Source of the DNA: Phytophthora hibernalis
Taxonomy: Eukaryota > Oomycota > Peronosporomycetes > Peronosporales > Peronosporaceae
Direction of reading: 5' to 3'
NCBI GenBank assembly: GCA_012656075.1
Contig: JAAKBF010000125.1
Span: forward strand, 62,001 to 126,000
Length of the DNA stretch: 64,000 bases
Under the pieces are notes generated by a model. It did no database searches, was not told where the DNA came from, and was given only the letters and a program-made list of their open reading frames with translations. Positions 34,526 to 45,441 of the stretch are shown here, one piece after another (position 1 is the stretch's first letter; the number at the start of each line of letters is the position of its first letter). The position numbers and the translations under genes were made by a program.

Positions 34526-36498
34526 TCAATCCGAATCCATTAGCTGAAGTAGCACTCGCATCATCTCTGCAGAGATATCCGACTCCTTTGCTGCGTTGGC
34601 GCGAGACACCCGTGGATCAGCAAGCAAGTCGTTAAGTCGGCGACGAGTGGACTGCGTAGCAAAGAAGGCTTCCTCGACGATGGCGATGAATATGTTTAGT
34701 ACCACGTACATGAATAACGAAATGAACGAGTACAGATACACTTTCCCTGACACGATGAAGTTGTGGAGCTCCATCGCATCAAACGTGTCCATGATGATGT
34801 CTCCATTCATGAGCGAGAACAAAGAGATCATGGAGGCACTCAGTGTGCCAAACTCCTCGATCTTGTTGCCGAAGTAGATCGTCCCGAAGAGAGCATACCC
34901 GAAGAAAATCGGAGAAACACCGAGCAAAAACTGCAGTACACGAGGCGTTCCCCACTTGAGGGTCAATACGATCGAATATATGTGTCGGTTGTGCTCCAAA
35001 TATCCGACAAGACAGCTCCAGAGTAACAACAATGCTGTCGCATGAAGTAATCGGTGCCAAAAGCGAATCGGCATGTGAGCCTCCAGGAAAAGTAAACTCC
35101 ACATCGTACTTGCAAGCAAAAGCGCTAGTGAAATGAACACCAGTACTTGCCTGTAATATGAAAGGAAAGGTAAGTCAGCACGTAGGCTTACTAGCAAAAG
35201 GAATCTTGAGAATAGACACACGTACAAGCCGTTCAGAAGTTTGAGCTTGAGTGCGAACGGAATATCAGTCCACGACCTGAATGGGATCCTGTCATGACGC
35301 CGCGGGCGATTTTCCTCGTCGGCGTCTTCATGCGCAGCGATATCGTGGAGCCCTCTACCTTCTTTTCACGATTGCCTGTGGCGTGAGTCCTCAGTAATCC
35401 TCTCGCTCGTGCCATGCTATGTATACAAAATACACCAGTCAGACTGATTTACGAACTCCGTAGCGTTATAAATTGCTAATCACCGTACACATGAAAGGAT
35501 CGCCGCAGAGCCTTAGCACTGAGAGCCATATACAGAAGCGAGACCAAAGCCACGACCACATGCATCCAAACGAAGCTCTGCCCGGCCGTATTCCAGAACG
35601 GAAGTGGGTGTGTGCTCGCGCATCGTGACACTCGACAGTCCTCCAGCTGAACGTGAATCTGAGTGCTTTCGATTACTTGAAAACCAACATTCACTTGCCA
35701 CTCGAAGCACTCTTCGTAGAAATTCCCAAACTGATGGTCACGCAGCGGGAACGAAAACTTGAGAGCTCGTAGTGAGCGAAACAAATGCTTTTCTGCCACA
35801 GTGTCAGTCTCGGGTCAAACGGGCCCACCGTCTCGTCGTCCTGGGAGACCTGGTATTCCTGCGTCTCCAATTCACCATGCGGCAGCACACGGTGATTGTC
35901 AGTGTGAGTGATTGTATATCACCCGCAGAGGTGCGCTGGTACTCGTAATTGGCAACAGAAGCGTTGCCGATGGAGAAGTACGAGTCGCGAAGATAGTGCA
36001 CGGCCGTCATCGTGCCGTTAATCGTGTATAAGTCCCTCTGGAACCTCGGTCTGTCTTGACAAACGTCATCAATAACGGACAGTAAGCAACACACAACAGA
36101 GCAAGAATGCAACCAATAGTGATGGACAGTGACGTACACGACACCAATGTCAGCGGCAGGTGGCAGGAAGAAGAACGCCCTGCATCCAATTGCATTGTCA
36201 GTCGTCCATCATGAAGTCACATCAACGGCAGTACAGGAATTGTACCAATTGCGGTGTGACGCGCGCATGTAGGCGGCGTTCTGTGCGTCGTAGAGCTGCA
36301 TCTGCGCAAACGTGAGCAGCAATAGCGCCACGTGCAGCGTCAGTTTGTACGGGAAGCGGCCGTGCGCAGCCCACTTCTCCCAGGGTGACAGCACAAGCCT
36401 CCCACGGCGCCCATGGGCGACGCTCGCTTGGGTGTCGCGTGCTCTTCCTCGTCATGCAGCAGTCCGCGCCGTAGCTCCGCCTCGTCAGATGTAGCCAT
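34526..36498 (-). CDS. Mucolipin-type TRP cation channel
   Basis: Four exons: 36498-36246, 36179-36138, 36050-35489, 35416-34526, with introns of 66, 86 and 72 nt, donors GTACAA, GTACGT and GTACGG. Phases agree through all junctions once one-base run errors near 36395, 35883, 35772 and 35350 are allowed for. Product about 584 residues, the usual MCOLN size. Features: TM1 (LTLHVALLLLTFAQMQL), a large luminal loop, then TM2-6. The pore region ASMISLFSLMNGDIIMDTFD aligns with the mucolipin LFSLINGDDMF filter, and YLYSFISLFMYVVLNIFIAI is the family's TM6. Mucolipins release cations, including calcium, from lysosomes or vacuoles. The second filter Asp is Ile here (GDI, not GDD), which may alter selectivity. 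Confidence 0.82.
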
Positions 36499-36660
36499 CT
36501 TTCAAACTGAAGTTGGGATGTCTTATTCCTGGTGTGTGTCACACCAATAACCCATGACATTGCATACCGGTGTGACGTCCGACAGATCAGTATGTTTCGG
36601 TAGTTGACAAGGTCGTTTTTGAGAGAAAGCCTGAGGTGAGTACGTTGGCGGAGCGAGACG

Positions 36661-38051
36661 ATGGCTCCTCTCCTGCAAGATAGACGCACTGCAGCAGCTA
36701 CAGCCGTTATGCTGCACATGTCGACGTGGGTGCAAGTGCTCGCGGCGGAAACTCCGCTGGGAAGCGTACAGGGCGACGCCAAGGGGGACGTGGGCGAGGA
36801 ACCAGTGGCAGAGGAAGTTGTTGGCGGTGAGGAGCTGCCGTCTGCAGGGTCGACGGTACACAGGACGCAAATGCTGAAGCTCTGGTGGTGGTGGGGACAA
36901 CCAGCTCTCCCGTTGTGTCTAAGGCGACGTCAATGGGAGAGGAAGCCACTGATAGTCCACAAGAGCCGATCATTGACTTGGACAAGGCGACTGCAAGCAC
37001 AGAGGAAGAGACGCCTGCAACCACGTTGCCGACGGTGGCTACAAAACCACTGGTAGAGACAACTGAGCCTGCGATGATTGCGGTGGCCACGGCCAAGCCG
37101 TCTCTACGCACTCAGGACCCGGCTGTCATCTCGAACGTCAAGACAAATGACGCTGCTGAAACGCGCGCTCCTGGGTATCTGGATCAGGGTGTCAACCCCA
37201 TGGTGCTGCTTGTGTTGGGGTGATATGCTGTATTTTTCTGCTGGTTTGGGGACGCAAGAGGCGATCGAATTCAACCAGCAGCTCAGGCACGTCTGGAGGC
37301 TCTAGCTCGAAGGGACCCAAGGTTCAGTACAAGCAAGTACCGGACGAGCAACCGTTTAGCCACAGCCAGGATGACGACGATGAGTACTGTGACGACTATG
37401 AGGAGGACACTTTTGCCAACGATCGCGACAACTGGGATGACTGGGAGGGCAACTCCTCGCAGACGCAAGTACCCCAGCTAAATCCATTTGCTGCGGCCCC
37501 ACGCCCGACATCACCGCGCCAAAGTAACAGTAACTCCAGCCCGTTCAAGCCTACCCAGCCTCTACCTCCTCCACCGCAGCAACAACAGGAAATTGCGACT
37601 GCGGGCAAAAGGGACTTGCTGCCTTCTAGTGAATCCAACAGTTCCAATGACTCATTCGAGGTCGTGACAGAGGAGGCACATGCACCACCTACCAGTAACC
37701 GTGGTGCAGCTGCTGACGGCGAGAAGGACAGCGAAAGCGTGGACGACCTATTTAGCGTACGTACTGTTTCTCTGTATATGATTTGGTTTGGTGATCTTGT
37801 GCTGACGTGTTAATGTTTGCATACAGCAATTCGGCATGGTGCCGACTTTCAAGAAAAGTGCAGTAGTTTCGCCTCCGCCTGCAGCTACAAGCGCGGTCCC
37901 TGTTTCCCGATCTAAAACGGCGGCAGCAACTTCGTTGCCTACTGCAGCTGAGGCATCGGCATTGTTTGCGGCCGAGATGGATGACGAGCTCACCGCTGTA
38001 GATGCAGCTGACGAATGGGGCGAAGACGATGAGTGGGTCAAGGGTATCTGA
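36661..38051 (+). CDS. Single-pass membrane protein with EBAG9/RCAS1-like cytoplasmic tail
   Basis: Exon 1 is 36661-37756 and exon 2 is 37827-38051 (70-nt intron GTACGT...ATACAG). About 440 residues. Candidate signal sequence (AAATAVMLHMSTWVQVLAA), then an acidic Thr/Pro-rich ectodomain, a membrane helix MVLLVLGVICCIFLLVW, and an acidic tail. Tail segments VQYKQVP, NWDDWEG, LFSQFGMVPTFKKSAVV and SALFAAEMDDELTA...WGEDDEW follow the order and spacing of EBAG9 family motifs (YSSVP, EEWTSWDED, YFKDMTPTIRKTQK, SSRLAATQ, AWEEE). That resemblance is by eye. EBAG9 is a Golgi/endosomal modulator of vesicle traffic. Frame breaks near 36848 and 37217-37220 are one-base G-run deficits. It is divergent from the mucolipin gene (162 bp). 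Confidence 0.6.
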
Positions 38052-38156
38052 TCGTTCTGCTTGTGAGAATCCTTGTCGAACAGCATAAACAGCAACGCAC
38101 ATATATTTCAACTCTTTTTGATGATCTACATGGGAGACAAATTGGCTACAAAATTA

Positions 38157-40517
38157 TTAAACCTGCCGTGTCGTCGGACCTGACAGGCTGTCACGAGCCA
38201 TTGGTGTTTCCTCGCTCATGGCGTAAGAGCAACCAGAGACAGGAGTGCCACTATGCTGCTGTTGCAGAAGAACCAGGTCAGTAGTTGCAGCCTTACCTGC
38301 CTCAAGGCTTAGTCCTCGCAGTCGAGTAGCGTCGTTAATGTCCAGCCCTCCATCACTTGACGTACTCTCGCGGCGAGCGTATCCCGGAATGAGCTCGGGT
38401 GGACCTTCCCAAAGTTTGATAAGAATGCCACGCCGCCACCCCACAAACACCAACATGCCAAGCGTGCAAGGAACCAAGTACATCAGCGCTGGTTGACCAC
38501 TGCCCGTAGCCACCACAGCAACGTTTGCCAGCAGTAATCCAATCGTGTAGCCCCACATGAGCAGACAGAAGAGCCCTCGTCGACACGGATGGCGCTCCCT
38601 AGCACTGCCCAACTCGGCCCCTGACATGTCCAAACGGTTTGGACCCGAAATTGCGGCGGACGAACTATTGAGGACACTGGTAGTATCAACCGGATGACGC
38701 CCGAACATCTTGCCGTGAGGAGGAGTCAGACGTCCAAATAATTGCCCACGGGTAGCGTAGTCGTAGCGCGCGCAAAACACTAGCAACAAGCCGGGTAACA
38801 CGATGTCACCCAGGCCGAGAAGTGATGAGCCCGACCGCCAATCCAGTATCTTGGGGACTCGAAGCAGGATCGGCATCGACTCAGAACGACAGTTGTGCTC
38901 CGTGTCGGTCGGATAGCGCAGACAGTAGCCGCTAGACACACCACCCGTTGCAGTACTTTGCGCGCCACCAGTAGCCACCTTGATCATGACGCTTTCCTTG
39001 AAAATGTAGGGCGAGATGAAGACCATGAAGACATCGTACATAAATACTAGCAGCAGCAGCACCGTCGCCACCTTGAGGTTTGGCAGACGCGCAGTTCGCA
39101 GAAATACGAGGCAGAAGCAGACGCCAAAAACGTCCTGGAAGACCCATGAATACGACTGGAAGCGCGTGAAAAACCACAAGAGCACGATTGCGAGCGAGAA
39201 TACTAGCGCCAGCAGATCTCCCACGCTCCACACTGCGGGCACCAGAATGCCTTCCCACTGCCACAAAACATTACCCCATGGGAGTTTGTGCATGCATTTC
39301 AACGGGAGGCGCCGCATGAGCGGCTCCCACATGCTCTGAAATGTGGCGGACACGGCACCGATGCCAAAGAGAACCACCACCACAATCACCACGTCGACGA
39401 AGAATAGCAACACAAGGAAGCCTGAACCGAGAACTAAGAATGCGAGCGCATGCCACGAATTCAAATCAAGCTGCTCTTGCTCCGGGGCTTGCTCGTCGTG
39501 TTCCTCGTACGCCACTCGAGCTAGGGAGATGGCGTCCGAAGACGTGGCATCAGCTGCGATGAGCGCCGCCTTCAGCTGAGCCTTTGTGCGTTCGTAGGCT
39601 GCGCCCTTGTACGCCCCAACGAGCACCGTTGCACAGGCAACGATCCAGAGAATCACTTGGGCCGGGTCCACCACAGGTGGATCGCGCTCGTACACCGAAA
39701 TCAGCAGTTGGTTGTCCTCTTCCTCGCTCCCGGACACCAGCATCTCCTTAAGCGCGTCGCCGTCGGCAATGGAAACGCGCACCACGACGATGTCGCCCAC
39801 CTCGTCCTTATCCAGAACGACGTCCGTCGTGCCAAATCCCATGAGGTCAGGGATGTCCCAGACGCAGCACACCTGCTTGTCGGCGGCTCCCGACGGCACG
39901 CACATGTGCGACGAGCACTTGCTGTTGCCCGTGCAGGAGCGGACGCCAACAGCGTCTTCCCACGAAGAGGCCGTAAAGTCCGCGATGTTGGCGTTCCAGG
40001 CCGCTCTGCCGGAGCCGCGCGAGCAGCTGAGCTCCATCTGCTTCTGCTCCTGGGTGGCATCTGCGAGACGCGAGCGGTTGTAGAGCTGCTCCAATGTGTC
40101 CGTGACGATGAGGACGGCAGCTCCCAGCTCCTGTGCGTACAGTGCCTTCTCTGCAAACGTGCAGCGTCCACGGTCCACCAGCAGCACGAAGGGGTCAGCT
40201 GGCAGTCCGAGCAGAGCAGCAATAGCGGAACCCGACGTCGAGGCGTTCCCGTTTCCAGTGGCGTTGAGCAGCTGCTCCTTGGACGTGCAGCCGTAGCCGT
40301 CACTCGCGTTGTACACGAGCGGGTAGAAGGCGTGACGCGCGCCGTCCTTGAGCTTCTGGGCCTGCAGTGACGCGCCCCAGTCCTCGTCCGCTGCGCTGGA
40401 CGCGTAGAACACGGCCTCCGACTTCTTGACGTTCACGACGGCCGACAGGATGGACTGCGCCGGGTTCGAGGCCGCGCAGGACGTCGCCAGCAGCAACAGC
40501 AGCAGCAGGAGCGTCAT
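38157..40517 (-). CDS. Signal peptide peptidase-like intramembrane aspartyl protease (SPPL2 type)
   Basis: Intact single exon. I chose the Met at 40517 (MTLLLLLLLLATSCAAS) because it starts a clear signal peptide; an in-frame Met at 40823 adds 102 residues without family similarity. Product 786 residues. A luminal protease-associated (PA) domain (about 100-200, VLLVDRGRCTFAEKALYAQE) is followed by a Cys-rich insert, then nine membrane segments holding FMYDVFMVF (catalytic Asp, about 492), LLGLGDIVLPG (catalytic Asp, about 567) and QPALMYLVP (about 675). SPPL2 proteases cleave type II membrane stubs in endosomes/lysosomes. The Ser-rich cytoplasmic tail is longer than usual. The neighbouring mucolipin gene also belongs to the endolysosomal system. 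Confidence 0.92.
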   Translation of the reverse strand: MTLLLLLLLLATSCAASNPAQSILSAVVNVKKSEAVFYASSAADEDWGASLQAQKLKDGARHAFYPLVYNASDGYGCTSKEQLLNATGNGNASTSGSAIAALLGLPADPFVLLVDRGRCTFAEKALYAQELGAAVLIVTDTLEQLYNRSRLADATQEQKQMELSCSRGSGRAAWNANIADFTASSWEDAVGVRSCTGNSKCSSHMCVPSGAADKQVCCVWDIPDLMGFGTTDVVLDKDEVGDIVVVRVSIADGDALKEMLVSGSEEEDNQLLISVYERDPPVVDPAQVILWIVACATVLVGAYKGAAYERTKAQLKAALIAADATSSDAISLARVAYEEHDEQAPEQEQLDLNSWHALAFLVLGSGFLVLLFFVDVVIVVVVLFGIGAVSATFQSMWEPLMRRLPLKCMHKLPWGNVLWQWEGILVPAVWSVGDLLALVFSLAIVLLWFFTRFQSYSWVFQDVFGVCFCLVFLRTARLPNLKVATVLLLLVFMYDVFMVFISPYIFKESVMIKVATGGAQSTATGGVSSGYCLRYPTDTEHNCRSESMPILLRVPKILDWRSGSSLLGLGDIVLPGLLLVFCARYDYATRGQLFGRLTPPHGKMFGRHPVDTTSVLNSSSAAISGPNRLDMSGAELGSARERHPCRRGLFCLLMWGYTIGLLLANVAVVATGSGQPALMYLVPCTLGMLVFVGWRRGILIKLWEGPPELIPGYARRESTSSDGGLDINDATRLRGLSLEAGKAATTDLVLLQQQHSGTPVSGCSYAMSEETPMARDSLSGPTTRQV

Positions 40518-40642
40518 GGGAGACCGTCTCGATGCAGGGCTTTCCCTAATAAGACGTCCGTACAGTACCTTTGATGAGGAGCTCAATGCGGTGCACCCAC
40601 GGCCTGACGACAGTTCTGAACATAGCGAGTTCAGCATCGCAG

Positions 40643-40703
40643 ATGACACCCCTCCTTTCGCCCCACCCCACTCGAGGGGATGTGGCGAAAGGAGGGGTGT
40701 CAT
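40643..40703. repeat. Perfect 20-bp inverted repeat with 21-nt loop
   Basis: Arm 1 at 40643-40662 (ATGACACCCCTCCTTTCGCC) is exactly complementary to arm 2 at 40684-40703. The loop itself can pair CCCC with GGGG. It lies between the divergent SPPL (start 40517) and MED15-like (start 40982) genes, about 125 bp upstream of the former. Possible cruciform, transposon footprint or small-RNA source. Confidence 0.9.
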
Positions 40704-40981
40704 GAGTTGACTTAGTGAAATGAAGGAATTATGATGCATGGAGAACACGCCCGCCGCCCTGATAGTGGTACACGGTACCACGTTCAGAGAGTGGGATTGT
40801 GCCGACTTTGGCCACTCCGCCAATCAGCGCGAGAGAAACGAACGGCCGCTATTTCGACCGGTTTTCGTGTGGCCCACGCGACGGGAGCGACGCAACGGCC
40901 GACGTCGTGGCCATTTGAACGGAGCCCGAGCGCGCGGAAAGTGACAGCCTTCGTCTTGACTCTCGTCCCCGTCCCTTTGCC

Positions 40982-43063
40982 ATGGACCCGCACGCCGTGA
41001 ACGCCATGGGCATGCAGGGCGGCATGTCTATTCCCATGTCGATGGCCATGGCCGGAGCGAACGGCGCTAACCCGCAGGCGATGGCCATGGGCATGAACGG
41101 CATGGGTATGAACGCCTACGGGGTCCCTCAGCAGCAACAGCCGCAACAGATGATGATGAACATGAACCAGATGAACCAGATGAACATGGGCTCCATGGCC
41201 ATGAAGATGAACCCCAACGCCATGAACCCAGCCACTGCTGGAGCCCAGGGACCCAATACACAGGGCTCTGCAGCCGACTGGCGCATCCAACTCACGCGCG
41301 AACACCGCGCCAACCTCATCGCCAAGATCTACAATGAGATGGTGCGTGTGTCGGCTGACCCCGTACCGGGCATCAAGCTCTGGATGAACGTGTCGTGGTA
41401 CGAGTTGACACTGTACAAGGAGTCTCGCACGCAGGAAGAGTACATCAGCAAGATTTTCACCAGACTCAAGTCGTTGCGTGCCCAGCAGACAGACATGAAC
41501 GCGGTCATGGCGGCGCAGACGCTGCCCAATCAGGGCATGCTCTCGAGACTCGACTTCTCGTACTACAGCACACTCAACCTGAACCAGCGCACAGGCTCGT
41601 CAGGCGCAAATGGAACCCCTCAGGTTGGAGGATACCCTGGCCATCCGCAGTTTGGTGGCCCTGCAAGTGGCCAGCAGCCTCAGCAGGGCAAGTCTGGGGC
41701 GATGAATGCCGGAGCTGCGCCTGCGAACCCTGCGGCATCTAACGGAGCGACTACCACACCCCAGGCAGCAAAACCAGACGGCATCCCTGGGGATATGACC
41801 GCTGAGTACTGGCGGCAACACGCCGCGCTCAAGTCCAAGTATCATGATGATGTGGAGAAGGTGCACAGCGCGTTCAAGAAGTATGTGGATCATATGAAGG
41901 GCCATGACGAAACGGAGCAGAAGAAAAAGCTGCGGTATCTGCTAAGTTACGTGCAGCTGTGTGCGAGCATCCTGAACGAGGACAAGACGACGCACGCTCC
42001 ACGCAAGATCGAGGAGCTGGACAAGGTGTACAAGTACATTGTAAAAATCGTGAACCCGTATTTAAAGAAGCTGCGCACGGAGACGGACAAGCGCAGCTTC
42101 ACTCCTGACGCTGGCAGTGAAGGTGTCCCCAACCCTGCTGGAATGAACCCTCCCACGGCTGGAAACCCCGCTGCTAGCTCTGGCCCTCCCGCGACCTCCG
42201 GTCCTAGTGCGGCTACGGTCAACACTTCTGGTGGACCCAATGGGGCTATGCATATGCAGCACCAGCAGCAAGGCCAGCCCAACCAGCAGCAGCAACAGCA
42301 GCAGCAGAATATGTCGTTGCAGCAGAAGCAGCAGCAGTATCTGATGCAGCAGCGCGCTCAGCAGATGCAGCAGCAACAACAGCGGATGCAGGTGCAAGCG
42401 CGTCAGCAGCAAATGATGCAGCAACAGCACATGATGCAACAGCAGCAGAAGACACACCCGGTGCAGTCGAGCCAAGGTAATATGCCGAATGCGCCGCAGA
42501 ATAGCCAGAATTCTGGGGCGCAGCAGAATCCCCAGCAGAAGCAGCAGCCTCAAAGCACCCAGCAAGCCCCGAGTGGTCAACAGCAGTCTACTCAACCCCA
42601 GCCGGGTGCTTCGCAGCAGTCCCAGCAACCTCGCCATTCCCAGCAGCAGTCTCAGCCCCAACAGCAGTCTCAGTCGCAGCATCAGCAGCAGCCGCAGCAG
42701 TCTCAGTCACAGCCACAGTCTCAGTCTCAGCAGCAAAAGCCTCAGCAAGCAACAGCTACCTCTCGTGGCGAGACCTCGTCATTGAATCTGGACGAGTCAC
42801 TTTATGGGGGAATGGATAGCAGTGGTCTCATGCAGATGCCGTCCAACCTGGCATCCTCTAGCTCCTCGTCGGGTTTCATGAGCTTCACAAACGATCTCTC
42901 GCCGACAAATTTTTCGGGCATGGATCTGTTAGATATGGATGGCTTTATGGGCCAGGACGGGAGCAGCAGCTCCGGTCAGAACAACAGCAATAGCAGTGGA
43001 GGAAGCAACACACACACAGGCGACGGAGGTGACTCGGACCTTTTGTTCATGGAAGCACTTTAA
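40982..43063 (+). CDS. MED15: MED15-like Mediator subunit, KIX domain and poly-Gln
   Basis: Intact 693-residue frame. A Met/Asn/Gln-rich N-terminus leads to a KIX-type three-helix domain at about residues 97-170 (DWRIQLTREHRANLIAKIYN ... EEYISKIFTRLKSLR). A second helical region (about 275-365, YWRQHAALKSKYHDDVEKV ... IVNPYLKKLR) is typical of the MED15 middle part. Then comes about 170 residues of Gln-rich low complexity (42260-42750) and an acidic, Ser/Asp-rich C-terminus (SGMDLLDMDGFMGQDG) that looks like an activation domain. MED15 is a tail-module subunit linking activators to RNA polymerase II. The CAG-rich tract makes long shadow frames on the other strand and could vary in length between isolates. 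Confidence 0.82.
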   Translation: MDPHAVNAMGMQGGMSIPMSMAMAGANGANPQAMAMGMNGMGMNAYGVPQQQQPQQMMMNMNQMNQMNMGSMAMKMNPNAMNPATAGAQGPNTQGSAADWRIQLTREHRANLIAKIYNEMVRVSADPVPGIKLWMNVSWYELTLYKESRTQEEYISKIFTRLKSLRAQQTDMNAVMAAQTLPNQGMLSRLDFSYYSTLNLNQRTGSSGANGTPQVGGYPGHPQFGGPASGQQPQQGKSGAMNAGAAPANPAASNGATTTPQAAKPDGIPGDMTAEYWRQHAALKSKYHDDVEKVHSAFKKYVDHMKGHDETEQKKKLRYLLSYVQLCASILNEDKTTHAPRKIEELDKVYKYIVKIVNPYLKKLRTETDKRSFTPDAGSEGVPNPAGMNPPTAGNPAASSGPPATSGPSAATVNTSGGPNGAMHMQHQQQGQPNQQQQQQQQNMSLQQKQQQYLMQQRAQQMQQQQQRMQVQARQQQMMQQQHMMQQQQKTHPVQSSQGNMPNAPQNSQNSGAQQNPQQKQQPQSTQQAPSGQQQSTQPQPGASQQSQQPRHSQQQSQPQQQSQSQHQQQPQQSQSQPQSQSQQQKPQQATATSRGETSSLNLDESLYGGMDSSGLMQMPSNLASSSSSSGFMSFTNDLSPTNFSGMDLLDMDGFMGQDGSSSSGQNNSNSSGGSNTHTGDGGDSDLLFMEAL

Positions 43064-43601
43064 TTCAAAGGTCTAAGTGAGTTGTATGTTTTGCTGGGGT
43101 TGCTTCTGTCAAAATACACACAGTCGTAGCCATATTGTACCAACTCTGACCTTGCCCTTGTGCAGTTGATTTTTAACAAGGCGAGGCCATCGTATCGCCG
43201 GCCAATGTCGCCATCGAGCAAAGCCGGTTCTCGACTTGTTATACATGGTCGGTACCGCAACGAAATGAGGTGAACTTAAAACAACTTTAACCTGTGTGTG
43301 CTTGGGAGGCTCCAGCCAGATAAACCAGCATATTGCTGCTTTCAAAGCGTTCAGGTGGTCGTCACCCAAACTTAAGCCAGTGTTCTGAATTTTGCCGTTT
43401 CAACGTTCGGCTTCTGATGTGCACTATCGCAGTTTGTCTTCCCTCTCGGCGAGAGTCTCGCCTCCCTCCCTGTCCAATGCATCCAATCCATTTCCACAGG
43501 GCTATTCTCTTCTTCAGTTCCCAATCTGTTTTATGTCCGACCCACTGTTGTCGCCGACTTGTGGAGCTGTGGCGGCAGTTCCCCTCGTGCCCGATCCAGC
43601 A
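43064..43601. other. Intergenic region between MED15-like and START-FYVE genes
   Basis: No supported gene; short minus-strand frames (43060-43369) show no recognisable content. The right end carries the START-FYVE promoter. Confidence 0.5.
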
Positions 43602-43611
43602 GCTCATTTCC
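43602..43611 (+). promoter_or_regulatory. Oomycete initiator GCTCATTTCC
   Basis: An exact match to the oomycete initiator consensus GCTCATTYY, placed 20 nt before the ATG at 43631, which is a typical transcription start distance in Phytophthora. Confidence 0.6.
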
Positions 43612-43630
43612 GCCTCTCACCGCCCTCACA

Positions 43631-45441
43631 ATGGCCAACCGCAACACGGCGCGACTGCTCAAGCCCACGAGCAGCACGCAGAGCATGTCCGGCGCATTGT
43701 CGCTCCAGCCGGCGCCACTCACGAGCAGCTCCGTGACGCGCGCCGTGGAGGAGGACCTCGAGTCGCAGGCGCGCGCGTCGCTCAGTCTCTTCGGCTTCGG
43801 CGCCCGAGATTCCGTCAACTGGAGCCCTGTGAGTGCCAGTGCAGCGGCAGCAGCAGCGTCTGCTACGGAGAGTCCAGGCACAGGCGGAGCTATTAAGGTG
43901 CGCGTCATGGAGCGCGTGTGCCCTATTGGCACCAACGCCTTCCTGTGGAACACCATGAACTCGCTCGTGAATGGCGGAGAAGGTGATGACGCGGCAGCTT
44001 CCAGTGCAGAGGTAGGTGTGAACAACGGGGTGGGTGACGCGTCGGACTGGGACGCCGCGTCGTCAGCTGCGGGACTGGGCAACGGCTTCGCGTCGAAGGT
44101 GCTGCAGCAGTACCTGGTCAAGTGTGTGGCGCTGCTGCCGTCGTCTCTAGAGGAGGTCGTGGACCTGCTCGTGCGTTCGGATAAAGAAGACATGGAGCTG
44201 CCCATGCAGCACCTCGCGGGGTTCGTACGAGCTCCTCGGCCTTCGTCTACCGCCGCAAGAAGAAACGTCTGCGTCGCAGCAACAACAATGGCAATGGACG
44301 ACTGGTTTCTCAAGCTACAACGCAGGACTGCGACAGTGAGTCGTCCTACTCGGACTCGGATCTGGAAAGCGAGGAGGACGTACAGCCGTTTACAGGTTTC
44401 AGTCGAGAATCCACGGCCGGACGCGCTCGAGTCACCCGTGGAGACTCGTTACAGGGCGACCGGGCTATAAGCGGTTTAACTTCGGCGACAAGGGGGCCGT
44501 ACTTGTCTCCTACGTACATGGAAGACTATCGCACAGCAATGGCGACGTCGGGCCACCAAGGAAACCTGAGCATCAAGTGGGTGGTCGGCGAAAAGTCGAG
44601 TCGAATGTTCGCGTCGAGGACGACCTACTGCCTTTTAGATTACGAGTGTTTCCTGGTGAACGACTGGGACGAAACTGCCGATCCGACGCCGATGTACGTG
44701 CGCACGCTGCAGTCCTGCTACAGCCCACACTGCCAGCCGTGGCTGGACGAGGTTGGCTCCAAACCAATGGACCTTCAGCCTACAGGGTTCATGGTTCGTG
44801 AAGCTCGCGGTCGTGACGGCTACGTAGAGGTGCAGTTTGTGGCATCGATTTTGGAGAAGGCACAATTGCCCATGGCGTCTCGGCGAGCAAAGCTTCGGGC
44901 ACTCTGCACCAGGATTGCACGGCTGGAGGAGGTGCTCACAAGCCGACGATTATCGCAGTCACTCCTGGTGAATGCGCCGCACTGGGTGCACAATCGTGAA
45001 CGGCTAGGTTGCCGTATTTGTGGTGCAAAGTTTGGTCTATCGCGTCGTCGTCACCACTGCCGCTTGTGCGGTGAAGTCTGTTGTTCTGAGTGCTGCCCGA
45101 AAATGGATGTTGCGCTCCCCGACGTGGGTTCTACAAGCGTGCGCGTGTGCATTGGGTGTGTTCAGAAGCGCCGCAAGAGTTGGGAATCGGTTGCATCTTC
45201 ATCGAGCGCGTCGTCTATGATACCTGCGTTGTCCCCGACGAAAAGTGCTGGCGTTGCTACTCCACCACCACCAGGACACCCATCGCTTCGTTCAGCCTCA
45301 TCGTCACCGTCAGACTACTACCTTTCATCCTCGTCATCGAGCTATGGTTCCAGTCTCACAACGGCCAGCAGTTTGGGTGAGCGTAAGCTCTCCCTTGCCT
45401 CCTCGGTTTTTCACAAGATGAAGAGCAGCTCGTTGAGCTAA
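43631..45441 (+). CDS. START-like / FYVE zinc finger lipid-binding protein
   Basis: About 603 residues from ATG 43631. The G run at 44219-44222 is one base short; adding one joins HLAG to VRTSSSAFVYRRKKKRLRRS and opens the frame to the stop at 45441. The N-terminal two thirds fits the START-like domain of the big oomycete START-FYVE family (WVVGEKSSRMFASRTTYCLLDYECFLVN ... VQFVASILEKAQ). A FYVE finger follows at about 44990-45170, with paired CxxC motifs (GCRICGAKFG) and RRRHHCRLCGEVCCSECC, the R+HHCR core that binds PI3P. A Ser-rich tail closes it. It is probably a PI3P-binding endosomal or membrane-trafficking protein. Confidence 0.85.

Noticed and set aside
35164..35204. Possible 41-nt intron in the mucolipin gene (GTAAGC...TTACAG)
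   Set aside because: Removing it shifts the frame or creates a TAG, while reading through keeps the family sequence intact.
39657..40370. 237-codon plus-strand frame opposite the SPPL gene
   Set aside because: Antisense shadow of a strongly supported protease; no recognisable content.
40518..40823. Upstream ATG extending the SPPL protein by 102 residues
   Set aside because: The signal peptide begins at the later Met; the extension would bury it and runs through the hairpin region.
42062..42682. 206-codon minus-strand Leu-rich frame
   Set aside because: It is the complement of the CAG/CAA poly-Gln tract of the MED15-like gene.
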